Positions 59,039 through 64,000 of a stretch of DNA of 64,000 nt are shown one piece after another. The stretch is from Feifania hominis. Its GTDB lineage: Bacteria > Bacillota > Clostridia > Oscillospirales > Feifaniaceae. Below the pieces are notes generated by a model. It was given only the letters and a program-made list of their open reading frames with translations, ran no database searches and was not told where the DNA came from. The number at the start of each line of letters is the position of its first letter. Within the stretch, counting starts at the first letter, position 1. The stretch lies in NCBI RefSeq assembly GCF_014384765.1, contig NZ_JACRSP010000005.1:131027-195026 (forward strand), given 5' to 3'. The translations under genes were made by a program, and so were the position numbers.

Positions 59039-60172
59039 TTGGGATTCCTAGTAGATGGGATACTCGCTGTGACATGGCAGCAGATCGTCATGTGGGCGGT
59101 CGGCGGTGTCTTGATTTACCTCGCAATCAAAAAGGACTTTGAACCGGCCCTGCTTCTGCCGATGGGCTTTGGCGCGATTCTGGTCAACCTCCCCTCGACG
59201 GGGCTGCTCGACCAGATCATGCCCGGCATCGGCAAAGTGGAGGGTTTCATCGACATTCTCTTCAACGCGGGCATCGCAAACGAACTTTTCCCACTGCTTC
59301 TGTTCATTGGCATCGGCGCGATGATCGACTTCGGCCCGCTGCTCTCAAACCCCAAGATGATGTTCTTCGGCGCGGCGGCCCAGTTTGGCATTTTCTTCAC
59401 GCTGTCCATGGCGTCGCTGCTCGGTTTTTCGCTCAAGGATGCGGCCTCCATCGCCATCATCGGCGCGGCGGACGGCCCGACGTCGATTCTCGTCTCAAAC
59501 ATCCTCGGCAGCAGCTACATGGGTGCCATCGCAGTGGCTGCCTACTCCTACATGGCGCTGGTCCCGATTGTCCAGCCGATGGCGATCCGGCTTGTCACCA
59601 CAAAAAAAGAGCGCATGATCCGCATGCCCTACCAGCCAAAGTCTGTCTCGCGCCGCGCGCGCATTCTGTTCCCGATCATTGTGTCGGTCATCGCGGGCCT
59701 GGTCGCGCCCGCCTCGTCGCCCCTGGTCGGCTGCCTGATGTTCGGCAACCTCATCCGGGAGTGCGGGCGGCTCGAGTCGCTTAGCGAGACGGCGCAGAAA
59801 GTGCTTGCCAACCTCGTCACGCTCCTGCTGGGCTTTACCATTGCGGCGCGTATGCGTGCCGACCAATTTGTCACAGTTGAGACCATTCTCATCATGTGCC
59901 TGGGCCTTGTGGCCTTTGTGTTTGACACCATCGGCGGCGTTCTGTTTGCCAAGATCATCAACCTCTTCTCGAAAGAGAAGATCAACCCCATGATCGGCGC
60001 CGCGGGCATTTCGGCGTTTCCCATGTCGGCGCGGGTGGTACAGAAGATGGGCCTCAAGGAGGATCCCTCGAACCATCTGCTCATGCACGCGGTCGGCGCA
60101 AATGTCTCGGGGCAGATCGCCTCAGTCATCGCGGGCGGCCTGATCATCGACATTGTGTCGAAAATGATTTGA
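59039..60172 (+). CDS. oadB: Na+-translocating decarboxylase beta subunit (copy 1), TTG start
   Basis: A 377-residue polytopic carboxytransferase subunit that decarboxylates carboxybiotin and pumps Na+ out. The loop IAIIGAADGPTSILV holds the conserved Asp implicated in Na+ binding, and VGCLMFGNLIRE, NPMIGAAGISAFPMSARV and HAVGANVSGQIASV are further signatures. I place the start at TTG 59039, eight bases after GAAGGAG; the frame runs 17 codons back but without ribosome site. First gene of the cluster, with an extra tiny subunit gene after it. Confidence 0.93.
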   Translation: MGFLVDGILAVTWQQIVMWAVGGVLIYLAIKKDFEPALLLPMGFGAILVNLPSTGLLDQIMPGIGKVEGFIDILFNAGIANELFPLLLFIGIGAMIDFGPLLSNPKMMFFGAAAQFGIFFTLSMASLLGFSLKDAASIAIIGAADGPTSILVSNILGSSYMGAIAVAAYSYMALVPIVQPMAIRLVTTKKERMIRMPYQPKSVSRRARILFPIIVSVIAGLVAPASSPLVGCLMFGNLIRECGRLESLSETAQKVLANLVTLLLGFTIAARMRADQFVTVETILIMCLGLVAFVFDTIGGVLFAKIINLFSKEKINPMIGAAGISAFPMSARVVQKMGLKEDPSNHLLMHAVGANVSGQIASVIAGGLIIDIVSKMI

Positions 60173-60185
60173 GGAGGCAGCACAG

Positions 60186-60341
60186 ATGTTTGATTTCGCG
60201 GCCAATTTTCAACAGTTTCTGACCACTCTGCCCATTATGGGCAAGGGGATGCTCGGCATCTTTGCCGTCATCCTTGTCATCTATCTCGTCACGCTCGTGC
60301 TCGGCAAAATGTCAGACGAGAGCGGCGGCGCTTCCAATTAG
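60186..60341 (+). CDS. Small membrane subunit (OadG-like), 51 residues
   Basis: Read by hand: ATG at 60186 with GGAGGCAG upstream, TAG at 60339-60341. The product has one helix (GMLGIFAVILVIYLVTLVLG, residues 21-40) preceded by a short amphipathic segment and followed by a polar tail. The helix pattern resembles OadG/MmdD gamma subunits, but it is half their length and has no Pro/Ala linker. Directly following beta copy 1 it may be the gamma partner of that copy. Confidence 0.75.
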   Translation: MFDFAANFQQFLTTLPIMGKGMLGIFAVILVIYLVTLVLGKMSDESGGASN

Positions 60342-60384
60342 CAGTCCTGTATCCCGCGGCTGCGAGAGGGTAGCTTCACATCCG

Positions 60385-60414
60385 AATTGTCTAATTTCTA
60401 ACAAAAAGACAATT
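60385..60414. promoter_or_regulatory. Inverted repeat before the alpha-subunit gene
   Basis: AATTGTC (60385-60391) and GACAATT (60408-60414) flank a 16-base spacer in the 119-bp gap between the mini-gamma and alpha genes. It could be an attenuator, operator or processing site. Confidence 0.4.
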
Positions 60415-60460
60415 TGAATATGATAGATTTTTGTATTTTTTAAGGAGGTAGAGATATATC

Positions 60461-61843
60461 ATGAAAGTCCAATTCACAGAGACCGTTCTACGTGACGCGA
60501 ATCAGTCGCTGATTGCGACGAGACTTCCGTTCTCGGAGTTCGAGCCTATCCTCAAGACGATGGACAAGGCCGGCTTCTATTCGCTGGAGTGCTGGGGCGG
60601 TGCGACGTTCGACTCCTGTCTGCGCTACCTGAACGAAGACCCGTGGGAGAGACTGCGCAAGATCAAGGCGGCCTGCCCGAACACAAAGCTCCAGATGCTC
60701 CTGCGCGGGCAGAACATCCTCGGCTACAAGCACTACCCCGATGACATCGTGCGTCTGTTTGTCAAAAAGTCCGTCGAAAACGGCATGGACATCATCCGCA
60801 TCTTCGACGCGCTCAACGACCTGAGAAACATCGAGGTCGCCATGGATGAGACCAAGAAGTGCGGGGCGATTGCGTCCGCCGCTCTCTGCTACACCACGAG
60901 CCCCGTCCACACGGTCGAGGCGTTTGCCAAGCTCGGCAAACAGATGGAGGACATGGGCGCTGACACCATCTGCATCAAGGACATGGCCGGCATCATGGGC
61001 CCGCAGGAGGCCTACGACCTTGTCAAGGCCCTCAAGGAGACCGTCAAGGTCCCAATCGTGGTCCACACCCACGCCACCACCGGCCTTGGCCCGATGACCC
61101 TGATGAAAGCGGTCGAAGCGGGCGCCGAGGTCATCGACACCGCCATTTCCACGTTCTCCGGCGGCACCTCACAGCCCTCCACCGAGGCGCTCGCCTACTC
61201 GCTCAAGCAGATGGGCTATGAAGTTGACCTCGACTTCAAAGTGCTCAAGGAGATCAACGACTTCTTCAAGCCGATCTTCAACCAGTATATCGACAACGGC
61301 ACGCTCAATCCGTTCGTGCTGACCACCAACCCCGACGCGCTGACCTACCAGGTTCCGGGCGGCATGCTCTCGAATCTGCTCGCACAGCTCAAGGCACAGA
61401 ACTCTCTCGACCGCCTCGACGAGGTGCTCGCGGAGATCCCGAACGTCCGCAAGGATCTCGGCTATCCGCCCCTGGTCACCCCGATGAGCCAGATGGTCGG
61501 CGTGCAGTCCACATTCAATGTGCTGCTCGGCGAGCGCTACAAAAACCTCGCCAAAGAGGTCAAGAGCTATGTCAAAGGCGAGTACGGCAAGGCGCCGGGC
61601 GTGGTTGACCCCGATCTGATCAAGAAAGTCCTCGGCGACGAGCAGCCCATCACCGGGCGCTATGCCGAGACCCTCGCCCCCGGTTTTGAGGCGGCGAAGG
61701 AGGAATGCAAACAGTATGCTCAGAGCGACGAGGATGTGCTCAGCTATGTCGCATTCCCGCAGCAGGCAATGAAGTTCTTTGAGGCGAGAGAGGAACGCAA
61801 GTCCAACACCGCCCAGTACTCCATTGTAAAATTGGAAGGTTAA
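60461..61843 (+). CDS. oadA: Oxaloacetate decarboxylase alpha / carboxyltransferase subunit without biotin domain
   Basis: A 460-residue carboxyltransferase of the OadA/PycB/5S family. Motifs: TVLRDANQSLIATR, metal-binding HTHATTG, the carbamylated-Lys region CIKDMAGIMGP, and FSGGTSQPSTE; a PYC_OADA conserved domain follows to about 430. It ends without a biotinyl domain, which is encoded separately at 62199. It transfers CO2 from oxaloacetate (or a related acid) to biotin. AAGGAGG precedes the ATG. The true substrate cannot be fixed by sequence: oxaloacetate is the best guess. Confidence 0.93.
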   Translation: MKVQFTETVLRDANQSLIATRLPFSEFEPILKTMDKAGFYSLECWGGATFDSCLRYLNEDPWERLRKIKAACPNTKLQMLLRGQNILGYKHYPDDIVRLFVKKSVENGMDIIRIFDALNDLRNIEVAMDETKKCGAIASAALCYTTSPVHTVEAFAKLGKQMEDMGADTICIKDMAGIMGPQEAYDLVKALKETVKVPIVVHTHATTGLGPMTLMKAVEAGAEVIDTAISTFSGGTSQPSTEALAYSLKQMGYEVDLDFKVLKEINDFFKPIFNQYIDNGTLNPFVLTTNPDALTYQVPGGMLSNLLAQLKAQNSLDRLDEVLAEIPNVRKDLGYPPLVTPMSQMVGVQSTFNVLLGERYKNLAKEVKSYVKGEYGKAPGVVDPDLIKKVLGDEQPITGRYAETLAPGFEAAKEECKQYAQSDEDVLSYVAFPQQAMKFFEAREERKSNTAQYSIVKLEG

Positions 61844-61856
61844 GGGGGAGTTTACG

Positions 61857-62183
61857 ATGCCGTATAGTCTCATAGACAGCATCCTCGTCGGCCTGCTCGG
61901 TATTGCCGTCGTATTTGTTGTTTTGATTGCGCTGAGCCTGTTCATCATGGTTCTCTCGAAGCTCGTGGGCCTGTTTGTACCGAAGAAGAGCGAGAAGACC
62001 GAGACAGCCGCCGCTCCCGCGGCAGCACCTGTGGCCGCAGCGGCGGCCCCGTCTCTGCCCAATGCGGTCAAGCTCACCAATGTGGACGACAAGACCGCCG
62101 CGATGATTATGGCGATTGTCAGCAACGAGACCGACATCCCGCTTGATGAGCTTTACTTCAAGTCCATCAAAGCCTTAGATTAA
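61857..62183 (+). CDS. oadG: Decarboxylase gamma subunit OadG
   Basis: A 108-residue subunit with one N-terminal helix (LVGLLGIAVVFVVLIALSLFIMVL, residues 11-34), an Ala/Pro-rich linker and a C-terminal soluble part (KTAAMIMAIVSNETDIPLDELYFKSI). It anchors the alpha subunit to the membrane beta subunit. GGGGGAG precedes the ATG, 13 bases after the alpha gene. Confidence 0.88.
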   Translation: MPYSLIDSILVGLLGIAVVFVVLIALSLFIMVLSKLVGLFVPKKSEKTETAAAPAAAPVAAAAAPSLPNAVKLTNVDDKTAAMIMAIVSNETDIPLDELYFKSIKALD

Positions 62184-62198
62184 TTGGAGGGGAACACC

Positions 62199-62597
62199 AT
62201 GAAATACAAAGTCACACTGAATGGAAAAGACTATGAAGTGGAAGTGGAAAAGGGCGAGGCCAGAGTGCTGAGCGTTGTCAACACGCCGGTCGCGGCGCCC
62301 GCTGCGGCCGCTCCCGCTGCTGCTCCTGCCCCGGCTGCTGCGCCGGCGCCCGCTGCGGCGCCTGCCGCCGCTCCGACCGCTGCCGGTGAGCAGATCAAGA
62401 GCCCGATGCCCGGCACCATTCTGAGCGTCAAGGTCACACAGGGCGCATCGGTTACCCGCGGGCAGGTCCTCGTCGTGCTCGAGGCCATGAAGATGGAGAA
62501 CGACATCGTCGCTCCGAGAGACGGCGTCGTCGCGCAGATCGCGACCCAGAACGGCGCAACGGTCAACACAGGTGACGTCCTTGTTGTCCTCAATTAA
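62199..62597 (+). CDS. Biotin carboxyl carrier protein of the decarboxylase
   Basis: A 132-residue carrier. N-terminal strand region, an Ala/Pro linker of alternating AP (residues 33-60) acting as a swinging arm, and the biotinyl domain SPMPGTILSVKVTQGASVTRGQ with the lysine in VLEAMKMEND. ATG at 62199 follows GGAGGGG; an earlier in-frame start at 62184 lies on that site. Shared by alpha and beta subunits. Confidence 0.96.
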   Translation: MKYKVTLNGKDYEVEVEKGEARVLSVVNTPVAAPAAAAPAAAPAPAAAPAPAAAPAAAPTAAGEQIKSPMPGTILSVKVTQGASVTRGQVLVVLEAMKMENDIVAPRDGVVAQIATQNGATVNTGDVLVVLN

Positions 62598-62612
62598 AGG
62601 GGGGCGGATAAG

Positions 62613-63776
62613 ATGTTTTCTGCGTTAGCTGCCGCCTCCATCAACGTGGGGGAAGTCATCAAGAACATCTGGATGACCTCCGGGTTCACCCAGATGACCT
62701 GGCAGGAGGGCGTCATGATTCTCGTCGCCTTCGTGCTGCTGTATCTCGCCATTGTCAAAAAGTTTGAGCCGCTGCTGCTGCTGCCGATCGCGTTCGGCGT
62801 GCTGCTTGCAAATCTGCCGCTCGCGGGCCTGATGGCGGAGCCTGCCAACGGCCAGATCGGCGGTCTGCTCTACTACCTCTACCAGGGCGTCAAACTCGGC
62901 ATCTACCCGTCGCTGATCTTCCTCGGCGTCGGCGCTATGACCGACTTTGGGCCGCTGCTCTCGAACCCGATCTCCCTGCTGCTCGGCGCCGCCGCTCAGC
63001 TTGGAATTTATGTGGCATTTATCATCGCGAGCCTGCTCAACTTCACCCCGCAGGAGGCGGCCTCCATCGCCATCATCGGCGGCGCCGACGGCCCGACGGC
63101 CATCTTCCTGACGACCCGTCTCGCCCCGCATCTGCTGCCGGCCATCGCCATTGCGGCCTACTCCTATATGGCGCTGATTCCGCTGATTCAGCCGCCGCTG
63201 ATGCGTCTGCTCACCACCAAAAAAGAGCGCGAGACCGAGATGAAGACGCTGCGCGAGGTATCCAAGGCCGAGAAGATCATCTTCCCGATCGTGGTCACCG
63301 TTCTCGTCTGCCTGCTTCTGCCGTCGGTCGCGCCGCTGCTCGGCTGCCTGATGCTCGGCAACCTCTTCCGCGAGTCCGGCGTGGTCGCCCGTCTGAGCGA
63401 CACCGTGCAGAATGCGCTGATGAACATCGTCACCATCTTCCTCGGCGTCACCGTCGGTGCCACTGCGAAAGCCGAGACCTTCCTCAGCCCGTCCACCATT
63501 AAAATCATCGTGTTGGGCCTCATTGCCTTTGCGTTCAGCACCATCGGCGGTCTGCTGCTCGGCAAACTGCTGTACTGGCTGACCAAGGGCAAGGTGAATC
63601 CGCTGATCGGTTCTGCCGGCGTCTCCGCCGTGCCGATGGCGGCGCGTGTCTCCCAGGTTGAGGGCCAGAAAGCCAACCCTGCGAACTTCCTGCTCATGCA
63701 CGCCATGGGCCCGAATGTCGCCGGTGTCATCGGCTCCGCTGTCGCGGCAGGCTTCCTGCTGGCGATGTTCCAGTAA
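62613..63776 (+). CDS. oadB: Na+-translocating decarboxylase beta subunit (copy 2)
   Basis: A 387-residue paralogue of the copy at 59039. The canonical loop IAIIGGADGPTAIFL with the key Asp is present, as are IFLGVGAMTDFGPLLSNP, GCLMLGNLFRESG, NPLIGSAGVSAVPMAARVSQ and HAMGPNVAGVIGSA. Its N-terminus is longer and more hydrophobic than that of copy 1. It follows the biotin carrier directly, the usual order in alpha-gamma-carrier-beta operons, so it is probably the primary partner. Confidence 0.96.
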   Translation: MFSALAAASINVGEVIKNIWMTSGFTQMTWQEGVMILVAFVLLYLAIVKKFEPLLLLPIAFGVLLANLPLAGLMAEPANGQIGGLLYYLYQGVKLGIYPSLIFLGVGAMTDFGPLLSNPISLLLGAAAQLGIYVAFIIASLLNFTPQEAASIAIIGGADGPTAIFLTTRLAPHLLPAIAIAAYSYMALIPLIQPPLMRLLTTKKERETEMKTLREVSKAEKIIFPIVVTVLVCLLLPSVAPLLGCLMLGNLFRESGVVARLSDTVQNALMNIVTIFLGVTVGATAKAETFLSPSTIKIIVLGLIAFAFSTIGGLLLGKLLYWLTKGKVNPLIGSAGVSAVPMAARVSQVEGQKANPANFLLMHAMGPNVAGVIGSAVAAGFLLAMFQ

Positions 63777-63812
63777 AAATAACCTTATATAATAAGGAAT
63801 AGATCTTGTGGC

Positions 63813-63838
63813 AAAACGGCGCTTTCGGGCGCCGTTTT
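63813..63838. terminator. Terminator after the decarboxylase operon
   Basis: AAAACGGCGC (63813-63822) pairs with GCGCCGTTTT (63829-63838). Confidence 0.9.
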
Positions 63839-63891
63839 CGCCATATATAGAGACACCGAAAAAAAGGGGTGAAAAGTGTGTAAAAATGAGC

Positions 63892-63921
63892 TTGACAGTG
63901 GGGGTATGGAGATGGTATTAT
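63892..63921 (+). promoter_or_regulatory. Promoter near the right edge
   Basis: TTGACA (63892-63897), spacer 18, TATTAT (63916-63921). A second TTGACA starts at 63976, so tandem promoters may drive a gene beyond the window. Confidence 0.72.
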
Positions 63922-64000
63922 AGGGAAGCACTCGAACGGACAGGCCCTTTTTGGAGAGGAAGAAGAAAAAAAGGGTTGACAAGAGGGATTTGGAAGTGAT

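Overview
The window looks like chromosome of a high-GC anaerobic member of the Bacillota, class Clostridia, most likely an Oscillospirales-type gut lineage; the genus cannot be fixed from sequence alone. Supporting signs are the rpsF-ssb-rpsR order, a YycFG/WalRK-like pair next to an HtrA protease, YtrA-type GntR and Bce-type ABC modules, a flavodiiron protein, a clostridial 2[4Fe-4S] ferredoxin, SLH surface anchoring, and Na+-pumping decarboxylase genes. There is no CRISPR array, rRNA, phage or insertion sequence. One tRNA gene is present.

Layout. 1-3.9 kb: 3' part of a DNA translocase (FtsK/SpoIIIE), a YgiQ-type radical SAM protein and tRNA-Leu(UAG). 3.9-9.4 kb: more A/T-rich accessory genes (TetR regulator, oleate hydratase, a DUF1801 protein, an orphan), interrupted by a G/C-rich flavodiiron gene. 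9.7-11.3 kb: PadR/DUF2812 pair. 11.5-14.6 kb: a tyrosine recombinase, a 261-bp segment bounded by perfect 27-bp inverted repeats, and a three-repeat SLH surface protein. This looks like a promoter-inversion phase switch and is the most interesting element. 14.7-20 kb: small membrane proteins, a membrane ferredoxin-like protein, a secreted protein, an unannotated Q/N-rich 51-residue protein, and a TetR-controlled antiporter. 20-23.3 kb: a lipid-synthesis-like operon (glycosyltransferase, PlsY-like acyltransferase, unknown protein). 23.5-28.7 kb: two-component system plus ABC transporter. 28.7-35.7 kb: housekeeping genes (rpsF-ssb-rpsR, an S1 protein, rsmI) plus a GntR/ABC operon and a ferredoxin. 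36.5-40.4 kb: two glycosyltransferases and nicotinate phosphoribosyltransferase. 40.5-45.3 kb: kdpFABC with an extra micro-ORF. 46-51.6 kb: ychF and a sugar-catabolic operon (two class II aldolases, a TIM-barrel-like protein, a MIF-like tautomerase, an FGGY kinase), with a divergent XRE regulator. 52.9-56.6 kb: response regulator, histidine kinase and HtrA. 56.7-58.7 kb: membrane pyrophosphatase. 59-63.8 kb: Na+-translocating decarboxylase genes with two beta subunits.

How it fits together. Ion-motive energy conservation is a theme: a pyrophosphatase, a decarboxylase Na+ pump, a cation/proton antiporter and a high-affinity K+ pump. Envelope functions form a second theme: a switchable S-layer protein, lipid glycosylation, an envelope-stress two-component/HtrA module and a Bce-like transporter. 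Several genes were missed by length filters and are reported here: kdpF, a second kdp micro-ORF, the ferredoxin, a 51-residue decarboxylase-associated membrane peptide and the Q/N-rich protein. Promoters, operators and hairpins were called by eye.
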